Source of the DNA: Takakia lepidozioides
Taxonomy: Eukaryota > Streptophyta > Takakiopsida > Takakiales > Takakiaceae
DNA: 64,000 nucleotides
NCBI GenBank assembly: GCA_030704615.1
Contig: CM060731.1
Location: 79,092,756-79,156,755 of the forward strand
Reading direction: 5' to 3'
Below are positions 1 through 10,198 of this stretch, in pieces. How positions within the stretch are numbered: position 1 is the stretch's first letter; every line of letters begins with the position of its first letter. The translations under genes and the position numbers were made by a program. Below the pieces are notes generated by a model, which worked only from the letters and a program-made list of their open reading frames with translations, was not told the origin of the DNA and made no database searches.

Positions 1-1496
1 ATGCCCTACAGGGAAACCAGCCCCTTCCTTCATTTCTTGCACTCCCACACCTGAAAGTGCAAGCCTTCACCAGGCTGATAGCATGCTCCACACATGCATT
101 GCCCTCACATAAGGGAAGTCAGCCCTTCCCTCTTCCTTGCTTGCCCTCCAAGCTTGAAGATGGAAGCTTCAATGAGCTGAATACATGCTCCACACATGCA
201 ACCTCTTCACACAAGAGATATCAGCCCCCTATCTTGGCTCCTTGGCTCCTTGATGCTCTCTAAGACAAGACTAAGCACTCCACAGCCTTTGCCAAGCTCC
301 TGAAACCCTAAGGCTTACATTTCCAGCCACAAGACACTTCTCTTGTGGTGCAAGAGCTCTTCTTCCAAGCTCTGAAACCCTAGGTGCACATTCCATGGCC
401 TTGCCGCACCTCTTAGCTCCTATTCCAGCCCTGCTCTTGCCATGACAAGAGCCCTCTCAATGCTGAAGCTCGAGATTGAAACCCAATCTCACCATACTCC
501 ACAAAGTGCACTGATTTGCCCCAAGCCAAATCAGCCCTTTCGCTTGGTCTTGCAATCCTTCACACAATGAAAGCTCGCATTCCCAAGTCCAGTTCTCAGC
601 TTTGCCACCAAAGCCACTATAACCTGCTCTTGACTGGTCCTCTTCCCAATCGTGCTTGCTCATGCATGTACACAATTTGAAACCATCAAGGTGCTCTGGA
701 ATTACCTGCAGCATGGTACTTTCATCTCTGAAGCTGAAGATCAAATGCCAAGGTCTACCACCTCGTAACCCACATCGCCTCCACTTCTAACAACCAAGAG
801 CTCCACGGTGCTCCTTGCATAACAACTTGGTTTCTCTCATTCTCAAGCAAAAACCACAAGTGCTACAACTAACTCGTATCTGGCACTCACAGATACGAGC
901 TCATCTTTCTCGAGTGATAAAGAAGAAGAATACAAGCACAAGTTCACAAATCTGAAGCATAAACTCATGCATATATAACCTCATCACTCAAATACAAGTC
1001 AAGCCAAGTGCACCCCACGCCATGAGGAATCCACACTACGGCGCCATAGCTAGGCGCGGTGAGGCTCAACTCGAGAAAGATGAGCTTTCCGCGTTTGCCG
1101 TGAAGATAACCACTCCAGGGCCTAAATCTGTCTTGACCCCTGGATTGACACTTGGGCCAATCCCAAATGTCAATATGTAAAAGCTAGCTATTTCCTAGCT
1201 AGTTTCACACTAGTGGTAAAATAACTTGACAAACTGGAGAAGGCTTCTGTAAGGCTGACAACTAATTATGATGCGTTGGATATGGCAAACAAAGTGTGTA
1301 TCATCTAGAATGGTTCTTGTTGTTTGGAACTGGGTTGGTTGGAGAGGTGTTTTGTAAGTTTTGTAGTTTTGCAAAGTGCTTTTCATGAGTTTCATCCATA
1401 AACGTGTGTTAAAATGTCTGGCTTTAGAACAGTTATGTTTTGATAGCTTTCATAGTTATGTGCTAATGACTGCTAATGAAGGCACCTTCTTCAATT
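1..1496. other. Left-edge region with no supportable gene
   Basis: No open frame here looks like a conserved protein. The first 300 bases hold a loose direct repetition of a segment with 'ctccacacatgca' near positions 84 and 189. A small palindrome (ctagctatttcctagctag) lies near 1183-1201. The stretch could be the decayed end of an LTR element, but no terminal motif, primer site or target duplication was found, so no class is assigned. Confidence 0.4.
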
Positions 1497-1625
1497 TCAC
1501 CTTGTTTTCCCCTCTTATCAGAATCGCCCCTAATTATTCATGTCTGAATTCTGCAAGTTAGCTGGTTGAGTGAAGCTTTGATAGTTTGGAGTGACTTTGA
1601 CATGATTCTGCCAATGTGACAACAG

Positions 1626-1993
1626 GAAAATATCAGAAACAGGTAACACAGACGAGGAGAAGTTGTGGAATGAATACTTTTCTGACCCCAGTCAATGGTG
1701 GGACAATCGAGGCAAGAAGGTGAATGTTTGTTGGATTATAGAGAGTAGCAGATGCAATTGAGCGTAGGAACTAGTGTGATAAGTTGAGTTGGGTGCTTCC
1801 TAGAACAAGTCTAGGCTGTCATCGACTGTTAGCAAAAAGGCAAGGTTGTGTACATGATTCGTGCCAGGCATGGATAACTGATGGAGCGGGGATAGAGTGT
1901 GGGTGCAGATTCACCCAAGAGGGCCGGACTTCAAGCTCCAGATTAACTATGGAGCTACAAGAAACCTGCATGGGTAGATGGTCAACTGGCAGC
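1626..1993 (+). pseudogene. PDF-motif exon pair, copy A (OSB/PDF-PPR family relic)
   Basis: The stretch 1626-1719 follows an acceptor (gacaacag) and reads in frame as a half motif containing [12 protein letters not shown] and QWWDNRGKK. A donor (AAG|gtgaat) follows at 1720. After a 189-base intron the frame resumes at 1909, behind the acceptor gtgggtgcag, with IHPRGPDFK. Together this is the roughly 50-residue PDF motif known from plant OSB proteins, which bind single-stranded DNA in mitochondria and plastids. The second half has lost about 11 bases relative to the neighbouring copy B, so the conserved LW..YKKPPWVDG part is out of frame and meets a stop. The same motif occurs without an intron in the two PPR loci at 48.5-52 and 59-62.7 kb. 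This copy is a dead exon pair. It is unclear whether it came from an OSB gene or from an intron-bearing PDF-PPR gene. Confidence 0.72.
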
Positions 1994-2286
1994 AACAACA
2001 CAATTGATAAAATCAGACAAAGGCATCTTCCTCAGCACATTTCACCCTGTTTTTCCCTCTTATCAGAATTGGCCCAAAATTTCCATGTTGAATTTTGCAA
2101 GTTAGCTAGTTGAGTGAATCTAGTTTGGAGTGACTTTGACATGATACTGCTATGTGACAACATGAAAGTATCAAAAAACAAGTAACAGACATGAGGAGAA
2201 GCTGTGGAATGAATACTTTTCTGCCCCCAGTCAATGATGGGACAACTGAGGCAAAAAGATGAATGCCTACTACATTTCAGAAGGTA

Positions 2287-3454
2287 CACTACTACGTTTG
2301 GGAAGGGGGGGGGGGGGGGGGGGGGGGGGGTGGGTGGGTTTAGCGATGCCCCAGCGACCTCTAACCGCCGCGATTAACGACGGAAATACTCTACGGGGCC
2401 CGGGGCGCGCCGGGGGCATTTTGCGACGTCGGGAAGTCGCAGAGACATCGCAGCGACGTCGCTCCCGAAACGTCGCTAATTAACGTCGTCGGGGAATCGC
2501 AAACCCCCGGGACGCCCCGGCCGCGGCTCCGGCGCGACTTGTGACGTCCGGGCATCACCAAAAAAAAAACAAAAAAAAAAAAACATTTTTTTTTGCGATG
2601 TTTTTTTTGCGACGTCGCAATAGGAACGTCCAGGGGTTGTAAATGCGACCCCTAGACGTCACAGTAGGAGGGAAAATTTGAATTTAGGTGGGAAAATTTG
2701 AATTTGAATTAAAATTTGAATTTTGAATTTCAAAAACTAGTTGACCATTGACTAGGCGTTGACCATTGACTCCGGTTTTGTCCAATTGCAGTTCATGCAT
2801 TGTTCTACATATATTAGGCAATGCATATTTGAACCTAGGACCTCCACATTATAACATTTCTAAGACACTGCTTACTAACCAACAAATCTACAATACATCT
2901 ACGTATCACAAAAGCAGTCCAAGTATATATATACATATCAAGAGTTAGCTCCTAGTGACTACCACTATCTCAATCCTATCATTGTGTTGCAGATTATGCG
3001 TACTCTACAGGAGCTCGCACAGCTGGAGCTTGCACCGAGACTTGTCCCCAAAGTTCTTCAAGAACAAATATCTATCAATGGCCTAAGTTTTGCAAAGCTG
3101 CATTGCAACTTATTGTTGGACAATGGCTATAGTCTGAGGATGCCAAGCCCATTATGCTCTACAATTTTTTTTTTTTTCCCGGGCATTGCGATTCCCCGGC
3201 GTCGCAGCAAATTGTTGCGACGCCAGGGCATCGCAACCCCCCCAGTGCGTTGGCGGGGGAATGGGGTCAGGCCCCTTTTCGGCGACGACATGGCATCGCA
3301 AGATGCCACAACGTCGTCATTGCGCCGGCGTTACGACGCCCCGACGTCGTAAGTCCCGAGCCGGTCGCCTGTGCGACGCTGCAGTCGCAGGGGGTCGGCG
3401 CGTCCGGCGCGTCCGGGGTCCTGGCGTCACTAACCCCCCCTAAACGTAGTAGTG
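2287..3454. mobile_element. Non-autonomous CACTA (En/Spm) DNA transposon
   Basis: The element begins CACTACTACGTTT at 2287 and ends with the inverse complement, AAACGTAGTAGTG, at 3454. It is flanked on both sides by the trinucleotide GTA (2284-2286 and 3455-3457), the 3-bp target duplication expected of CACTA elements. Both subterminal regions, about 2340-2545 and 3180-3430, are rich in short gcgacgtcg/gacgtc-type repeats in both orientations, like transposase-binding arrays. The core at about 2640-3150 is AT-rich and shows no transposase. The sister sequence at about 1735-1760 (gagagtagcagatgc) shows the related unoccupied site. The length is 1,168 bases, so it must rely on an autonomous relative. 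Confidence 0.9.
2305..2330 (+). repeat. 26-base poly-G tract inside the CACTA end
   Basis: An uninterrupted run of 26 G lies just inside the left terminal inverted repeat. The matching position in the right end has only seven C. Expansion by slippage or an assembly error are both possible. The run could form a G-quadruplex. Confidence 0.85.
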
Positions 3455-3957
3455 GTAGCAGACGCAATTGAGCATAGGAACTAATGTGATAAGCTGAGTT
3501 GGGTGTTTCCTAGCTGAACAAATCTAGGCTATCATTGTTAGCTCCTAGCAGCAAGATAAGGATGAACGCATGATTTGTGCAGGGGCATGGATAGCTGAAG
3601 GAGCAGGGATAGAGTGTGGGTCATCCTAGAGGGCCAAATTTCAAGCACGAGATTACCTATGATTCCCTGTGGATCAATAACTACAAGAAACCTCCATGGG
3701 TAGATGGTCTATTCCGTGGAACTCATTGAAGTCTTGCATTATGAGGATCAGAACTGCTTGGCAGCTTACTTGCACGAGGTCTTGACCCTTAGGCAATCCC
3801 CAGAGCAGCAGTAGCTTTTGGGCTGCTTTTTCATTTTGTTTTTTTCATTTTGGCCCATAAGCTCTTTGAGCTTTCCGCAGATATAATAAAGTACCATTTT
3901 GTTTCATTTCATTCATTTTCATTTCATTTTGTTTCATGATATGTCTTTCATCGTTTG

Positions 3958-4609
3958 TGTCACGGACATAGCCCAGAAGAACTTACCAGGAGTAAATACC
4001 AGAAGTTATCAAGTTACCATGTTACCAAAAGTTACCATGATTTACCATGATTTGTCATGATCTACCATGATTTACCATTACTTACCAAGTTACCGAGAGT
4101 TTACCAAATTACCAAGAGTAACTTGGGAAACTACTCAGGAAGCTTCATTTGGAGGAAACTTCTCCATCAAGATACCTCATTTGCTTAAGAAAGCTTCTCC
4201 ATCAAGAAACCTTTGTTTAATCTTGGAAACTTCTCCAGCAAGAAACCTCCATAGGGGAAGCTTCTTGGGGAAGCTTCTTAGTAGCCAGTATATATAGGAG
4301 GCGAGACTGGACACTCTTCAGTCTCGCCAACACCAGTTCAAGCTACTCTTGTTTCCAGTTCCCAGTACTCCAGTCCAATTCCCAGTACCCTAGCCCAGTT
4401 TCCAGTATCTGGTACTCCAGTCCAGTTTCCAGCCTTCCAGTATTCAAGTCGTGTTCCAATATCTTGTACTCTTGTTCATTGTTATAAAGATCGGTTTGAT
4501 TCATATTTACTCATCGTGCATTCGGCCACGCCGACCTTGACTTCTTGTCTAGCTTTGTACCTCTAGTCTTATCTCTTGTTTGTGTTCAGTCATGTTCTCG
4601 TTCTTGACA
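3958..4609 (+). mobile_element. Solo LTR of the plus-strand gypsy family
   Basis: The 652-base LTR begins TGTCACGGACATAG and ends TTGACA, so its ends are short inverted repeats (TGTCA/TGACA). It is flanked by the perfect 5-bp direct repeat GTTTG (3953-3957 and 4610-4614), the target duplication. It aligns along its whole length with the LTR at 17475-18104. Internal marks are repeats of gttaccatgattt near 4015-4080 and repeats of an 18-20 base cagtactccagtccagtttc-like motif near 4355-4445. No internal retrotransposon sequence adjoins it, so it is the product of LTR-LTR recombination. Confidence 0.93.
4289..4296 (+). promoter_or_regulatory. LTR TATA box
   Basis: TATATATA lies upstream of the GC-containing block ggaggcgagactggacac and is conserved in the sister LTR at 17784-17791. 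It fits the core promoter at the U3/R border of the solo LTR. Confidence 0.6.
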
Positions 4610-5234
4610 GTTTGTGCATTTCTAATGCATGATTAGTTCTCTTGTATGACATTATATTCGTATGTACTAGTCGACTTACTACAAACACCAAAACTTCAAA
4701 GCATGAATCACTAAGAATGATTGTTCAAGTAATTTCGAGCACTTCATTTAAAGTAGTAAAGCAGTGGTTGCGCCAACTTCCGCAGTCGCAATTGCTACTG
4801 GGCATGTAGCACTACAAGTTATGTGGTCTACTACCACGTGGCGCCCCGGGCCTGTGGCCACGTGGCAGTAGTGCTGCTCGTCGTGGCGCCGCCACGTCGA
4901 CGTCCACATCGTCATCCACGTCCGCGTCCATGTGTCATCGTGCTCCGGTGAGTTGGTCCACTCATCCGGAGGGAAAAGTCAAAGTCAACCCAAAAGGTCA
5001 GACACACGGGCGGCCCGCCTGGTTACGCCACGTGGTTCTTCAGCATTAATCGCATTAATTGCTGAGCAATTGTTCGCGCGTCTGCGTCCTTTACCACTCC
5101 AATCATTGGATGTCCAACCCAACTACCACGTCTGTTGTAACTAGTCGTTTGTAACTTCCAGTCGCTCCCAGTTTTTTTTGACTTTTACGACTCAAAATGA
5201 GTCGTTACACCAGTGGTAAATGACACAAATGCTT
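4610..5234. other. Intergenic stretch with G-box-like repeats
   Basis: No gene was recognised. The stretch 4820-4925 is GC-rich and holds several CACGTGG/CCACGT words, which resemble G-box/ABRE cores, and short direct repeats of 'cgtccac'. A small palindrome (acgactcaaaatgagtcgt) sits at about 5188. The stretch may be the non-coding end of the MULE-like element to its right, but no terminal inverted repeat was found. Confidence 0.4.
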
Positions 5235-7659
5235 CTAGTGGGTCCCTGCAACACACGCCAAAACATCTATGGGGCAAAACCAAAAAACTTGCAGTTTTGG
5301 TTCTTTCATGTTTGGTGCTAGTAACTTGCCAGTGAAGCAAGGTGCAGGACTTCCTTTACCTTTCCTGATGAGTGCTTTGCATTTATCCTTGGAGACTCCA
5401 ACCAAGGCAGAACAACGAACCATGGAAGCAGGACCTGTCCGCTGAATCCTGAACAATGCATCGGAAAAGTCTTGTGTGTCTCGCACTGGATTTCCCCATT
5501 GCATTGACTGAGGAGGGATAACAACATGTGGATTTGTCTCACAGAAAGTCGAAGAACCAGGAATGTCATGATTTGATTTGGAGCTAACAAACCTAGATGG
5601 CTGGCGTGGACTGGGCATCCCAGTGGCGTACACTGGAACGGTCTTTACATTCATATCACACCGCCAAGATTCGTTTGGCCCACCATGCTCATCGCCTAAC
5701 TTGCGTTTGACTGGAACAGTGCGATTGTCTCCCTCCAATTGAACCCCCCTTGTGTGCATGGGTGTTCCAGCTACTATGTCACGTACAACCTTACCCATTT
5801 TTGCTGGGCTATTAGATCTAGTTGTTTGACGCAACATGAGCTCCTCTTTGTCGGGCCCCATCCCCCATGTCTTTCCTGTGGTGTGCCTGTAAAATGTTGC
5901 CTGTTGCAGAAGAGCTTGTGACATGTCATGCATGGTGGCCTCATATAGATCCACCTTCATTTTTTTCCCATTGCCTGCTGTCTTCCACCAAGCAAAATGG
6001 ACTGCCTCGGACAAATTAGTGGTAGGCATATCTGCATCTGCCTCCACATCCATGTCCTCTCTCATCCATTGGCCCCACATTCGATATCTGTAGTGCCACC
6101 ATGCAAGCCATGAATCCAGTTTTGGCAGACTCTTTTCTGTGCATGCTCCTGAAGAGAGCCACCAAGCCCGAATTGCAATGTATGTGGTTGTAACATCCTC
6201 CAAGGTAGCACTATCTTTCCATTCATAACAGAGCTGAGTGTGCCTTTCACGGAAGTCCTCCAAGATGTAGTCGTTGATGTGTCTTCGGAGGCTTTCAGCC
6301 CAATGATATAAACATGTTCTTTCTTTACCTTCCATTGGGACATTGGGATCAGATCCATAAACTCTTCGAACAGCAGTCCAATTCGCTCCTGTTACATCTG
6401 CCTTGAAGCCAGCAAAATTTGGTTTGTTCAAGCCAGCAAGTTTTTCTTGTTCATTGATCATCTCCCAGAATAACACCTGAGCATCTGCATCCTCTGTTTT
6501 CTTATCGCAAATGGCAATGGTCATCATTCGCTTGACATATGGTTCATAGACATGACATGCAAGAGTTGTCCAATCCTTGATGCGTTTGACATGGTCAAAT
6601 ACTACCCAACTTGTGCGTAGATCCCCCTCACTCATGCGACGCACAAGATCAACACCACTCCCGGGACCAGCAACAGACATCTTGAAAACATGGGGGAGAT
6701 GAGAAGTATGTTGGCCTGGAAGGAGATTGCTGTGAATGAAATGGTATGTACTCAGACGCTTTAACTCCAATATGGACATGATGGAATTGACACGTGCAGA
6801 TGCGACCTTGTTTTTCACATTGGGGCTACAAACATGGGCAAACTCTTCAAGAATGTCTTCCAAAGCCTCTTCCTCAAGACGTACTGTCTCTGTGCCATCA
6901 GCCACAAGAACTCGGTCAATCAAGGGCTTCTAGGCCATTGACAAGGAAATAGCTCCCGGGGTCGACCATGGCTTCATCTTAACATGCTCTTGAATCATGC
7001 TTGATGCATTTTCCGCAGCCTCTCCATTCTCGCCCTTGGCACATGGATGGTTATGAAACCCAACGTGAACTGCAACATGTGTATATGTTGGAAGGGAACT
7101 TGTTACTTGCCCCACAATGCGCCTCACAGAAAGGTCTTTCTTTGCAGAAACTACACTTGAACTGGTTGAATGGAACTTGGGCTCCTGCAATGAACACCTT
7201 GTCTGCATTGCCTTCCCAATAGCGGTCATTCTGTTCTCCTTCTTTCTTGAAGAAGGGGCAAGTGCTGCTTTGACATATGAGCTTTCCAACACAAAGAACC
7301 TTACTACATTTCACATGATCTGGAACACTAAACATATTGTAGGTATTGGTCTTGCACCAAAGATGACCATCAAACTTGCGGTCCATGCCTTGGAGGGACT
7401 GTGAACGGTCTATACAAAGTTTGACCACGGGGGGGAGTTCGTGGATCACTTTTCCATCAAAAGCTCGAGGAAGACACCGAACACGATGCACTGGAATGTG
7501 ACTATAGTCCAAGGTAGAAAGCTCTCCTTTTGATCCATTTCTCCGAGCAGTGCCCAAGATACTCAAAATGGATAGCACACCAGAAGGAAATGCAGATGTA
7601 GCCTCCCCTGCTAGTTGTGGAGACGAAGATAAATCCCTCGCAGATTCGCAAACAATCAT
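5235..7659 (-). pseudogene. MULE-like transposase gene, broken
   Basis: Read from right to left, the upstream frame (7659-7051) has a cysteine-rich region, CQSSTCPFF followed by KCSFCKERPFC. A second frame (7292-6930) then supplies VHVGFHNHPC, so together they look like a C2-HxH (GCM1/WRKY/FLYWCH-type) DNA-binding finger. A stop codon (TAG at about 6932) separates this from a 562-codon frame (6923-5235). That frame carries the transposase-like core: an acidic pair in AICDKKTEDADAQ, then FKADVTGANWTAVR and, about 25 residues on, CLYHWAESLRRH, matching the D-x-A and C-x2-H pattern of MULE catalytic domains. The C-terminal part is basic and of low conservation. At least one frameshift, near 7065-7130, and the in-frame stop show decay. 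Frames up to 8091 may be further upstream coding remnants. The superfamily is inferred from pattern only. Confidence 0.62.
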
Positions 7660-8127
7660 ATGTGGTGTTGTCCAATGGAGTTTTCTGAGGCTTCATGTCG
7701 TGAAGCAAGACCGTATGAGCAGATGAGGAAGGTTGGGATCCACAAAATACACTCTTAGAAACCTCAACACAATCCGAATTATGAGACCCCAAGCTCGCCG
7801 AATGTGCAACCTCCTCCTTCAATTTACAACTCCCATTTGTTGCAACTTGTTCCTTCTTCCTTGCAATAAAAGTGTGACTTTCATCATGTGACTGTGTATA
7901 GCTCGTACCTGTGACACGGTACTTGGAGAAAGTGTCTGGAAACAAATCCCATTACTTTTGGCCGTCATTGAATACTGGAAGCAACACTGTAGAGGCAGCA
8001 TCATCTCCATCATCCTCCAAAAAAACTGAATCAGGAACAAGTTTGAATCTATTGCATAACCAAGGTTCTGGGATAATGCACTTGTTTCCATTGCGTGGTT
8101 TCAAAAAGCACTAACGCTAGAGGATAT

Positions 8128-8277
8128 AAAAAAAGGTTTATATTTCAGATTTGGCCAATTTGGCCTTAGCCTTCGCTCTCACCCCCCTTTCCCCCCGCTC
8201 TCCTTGGCGGGCACTGGTTTGAACCCGCAACCTAGTGGAAAATACACCACAACCTTACCACCAAGCCATGCTCTATT
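8128..8277 (-). mobile_element. tRNA-derived SINE
   Basis: On the minus strand an A-box-like word (TGGCTTGGTGG, about 8257-8270) is followed by a B-box match, GGGTTCAAACC (about 8216-8226). A GC-rich body and a 3' part (ggccaaatctgaaatataaac) end in an A/T-rich tail near 8128. The order and spacing fit a pol III-type SINE head. The exact ends and the target duplication were not resolved. Confidence 0.65.
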
Positions 8278-8560
8278 CAATGAAACAACCTCTATTTTTT
8301 TGTTAATAAACTGTTTTTATTCAGCTAAACTTATTGCCATTACTACATGACTAACTCGGTCTCATTACACTAACATAGTCTAGTACACTTGCACATTATC
8401 CCTTGCCTTTCACTCCCCCAAACAAACACACACAAACTACACAAGCACTTAACACGTCTCTAGTCTCTATACCCTGGAGACTCCCGTTGCGAAGAGGAGA
8501 CGGAGACGCCGCATCTCGTCCTTATACTATACCACCCCGAGGCAACGAGCTGCTGCGGCA

Positions 8561-10165
8561 ATGGGGAGGAAGAAGGACACTCAAGGGGGAGGCGTTGCCG
8601 CTGGTGGTGGTGGTAGAGGCAAGTTGCGGACGGAGAAGGTAAGCTGCAGTTTTGTTTTGATTTCATGACCTTGGCCTAAACTTAGGCATATGCGCCGTCG
8701 CATAAGCCCCACCAAGTTGCTCCTAATCTAGCACCTCCGCCGGCGCAGATGCCTAAATCACTTTCAGCTCTCACAGGTTTGCGAATCTCCACACATATAC
8801 ACAACCGTCTCCGCCGGCGGAGACAGCTCATTCCCCTTGGTTTTTTCTGATGCTTGGAAGGGTGGGCTGCCGCCTCCGCCGGCGCATACCGTTGGAGCTG
8901 GGATGCTCACATGTTTCAGGAAGTGCTCCTCCACTCCCATCCCGTTTATTTTTCCGCATGCTCATACGTTGCTGATGCTCCGAGCGGGCTGGGCTGGCGT
9001 ATCCGCCGGCGCATACCTGTGCAGCAGGGCTGCTCAAATGTTTCTGGAAGTTCTCCCCCTTTCCATCTCCTTTGTTTTCCGCATGCTTAAAAGTTGTTGA
9101 TGCTCCGAGCGGGCTGGGCTGGCATATCCGCCGGCGCATACCCATTGAGTACATTCTTTTTTTGCTCAGCTCATAGGTTTCAGGAACCTCCTGCAAGCGT
9201 CTCCGCCGGCGGAGATGCTTGGAGCTTGGTTTTTTTTGCATATTCCTTGTGTTACGGAAGCTCAAAAGCGCCAAGGCTGGCACCTCTGTCAATGCAGATC
9301 CGTGGAGCAGGGCTACTCACATGTTTCAGGAAGTTCTTCCCCCCCCCCCTTCCATCTCCTTTGTTTCTCCGCATTCTCATAAGTTGTTGATGCTCCGAGC
9401 GGGCTGGGCTGTCATATCCGCCGGCGCATACCCATTGAGCACAATCTTTTTTTGCTCAGCTCATAGGTTTCATGAACCTCTTGCAAGCGTCTCCGCTGGC
9501 GGAGATGCTTGGAGCTTGGTTTTTTGTTGCATATTCCCTGTGTTACGTAAGCTCCAAAGCGCCGAGGCTGCCACCTCCGTCGGCGTAGACGCTTGGGGAA
9601 CCTTTCCTATTTTGGTTGATCATAGTATTCAAGTATCTCAAAGCTTCTACGTTGCCACCTCCGCAACTCCACATGCTTCCATAGGCCTAGTTTGATCCTT
9701 CAAGGTGCTCCTGTATGTTTGGCTACAACCTCCCTTCCATGGTATGCGCCGGTGCATATGTTCGGAGCTCCTTGAGCAAAAATTTCTTCAAGGGCCTCAA
9801 AGCTTGTTCAATTCTGAGTTGGTTGCACATATGTGTCATATGCGCCGGCGTAGGTGGTCGGAGGTCCTCTGTTGGGATGCTCAGGCCTGTATTCTGCTCC
9901 AAGTTGTAGGCTATGAAAGACAGGATATTCATGGAATTAGTTGTCCAAATTCATTTGTTTTCTTCATGCAACCATGACACTGAACTGCTCTTTTTACATA
10001 TTATACATTCACACATTTGCTCTTCTCATACACTGACATCCTGAACTGTTTTGGTCTTTGGAATTAGGAAACTACTACTACAACTGAAGCTGTGGAGGCC
10101 GGGACGTTTGTAACCATTATTGACGACATTGATGCAGGGAATTGGGTGTTGCGCACCTCACTTCG
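8561..10165 (+). CDS. Two exons of an unrecognised gene
   Basis: Exon 1 (8561-8638) starts at ATG and encodes a lysine- and glycine-rich N-terminus (MGRKKDTQGGG, then a glycine run), ending LRTEK before a good donor (aag|gtaagc). Exon 2 (10068-10165) follows an acceptor (tggaattag), continues in phase with a threonine run and then FVTIIDDIDAGNWVLRTSL, and ends at another donor (cttcg|gtaagc). Joining the two leaves a continuous frame. The 1.4-kb intron is filled by tandem repeats. Only about 35 bases after exon 2 begins what looks like the LTR of a gypsy element, so the rest of the gene is either displaced beyond the insertion or gone. No family was recognised. It could belong to a transposon rather than the host. 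Confidence 0.45.
8937..9640 (+). repeat. ~290-bp tandem repeat with CCGCCGGCG palindromes
   Basis: A unit beginning near 'gttgatgctccgagcgggct' occurs at 9094 and again 290 bases later at 9384, with a shorter, partly deleted copy from about 8967. Each unit contains 'tatccgccggcgcata' and the palindrome-centred 'tctccgccggcggaga'. More isolated gccggcg words occur from 8730 to 9850. The array lies within the intron between exons 8561-8638 and 10068-10165. Confidence 0.82.
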
Positions 10166-10198
10166 GTAAGCTCCCCCCTCAAGTCATAGTTACTTGCT

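Larger units (their letters stand above)
2041..3720 (+). pseudogene. PDF-motif exon pair, copy B, split by a CACTA element
   Basis: This is the tandem duplicate of copy A, offset by about 542 bases. The first half near 2190-2260 still shows [10 protein letters not shown], but the WWDN part now carries stops (tgatggg and actgagg replace tggtggg and atcgagg). The second half, near 3600-3705, keeps GPNFKHE, LWINNYKK and PPWVDG in one frame, better than copy A does, but its splice acceptor has lost the 'gcagat' present in copy A. The intron between the halves contains the CACTA element at 2287-3454. The copy is non-functional. Confidence 0.68.
1497..3755 (+). repeat. Tandem duplication of a ~542-bp PDF exon-intron unit
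   Basis: Unit A runs from about 1497 to 2040. Unit B runs from about 2041 to 3755 once the 1,168-base CACTA insert is discounted. Shared landmarks include 'ccctcttatcagaat' at about 1510 and 2050, 'ggagtgactttgacatga' at about 1590 and 2127, and the intron segment 'gcaattgagc' in both. Many substitutions and small indels separate the units, so the duplication is not recent. The outer edges are approximate. Confidence 0.75.

Noticed and set aside
4810-5230. A second CACTA end (cactacaag at about 4810)
   Set aside because: No inverse end with a matching 3-bp duplication was found downstream, so the word is probably chance.
8828-9695. Frames of up to 158 codons across the 290-bp array as a repetitive protein
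   Set aside because: They arise from the tandem repeat on both strands, shift frame between units and lie inside an intron bounded by good splice sites.
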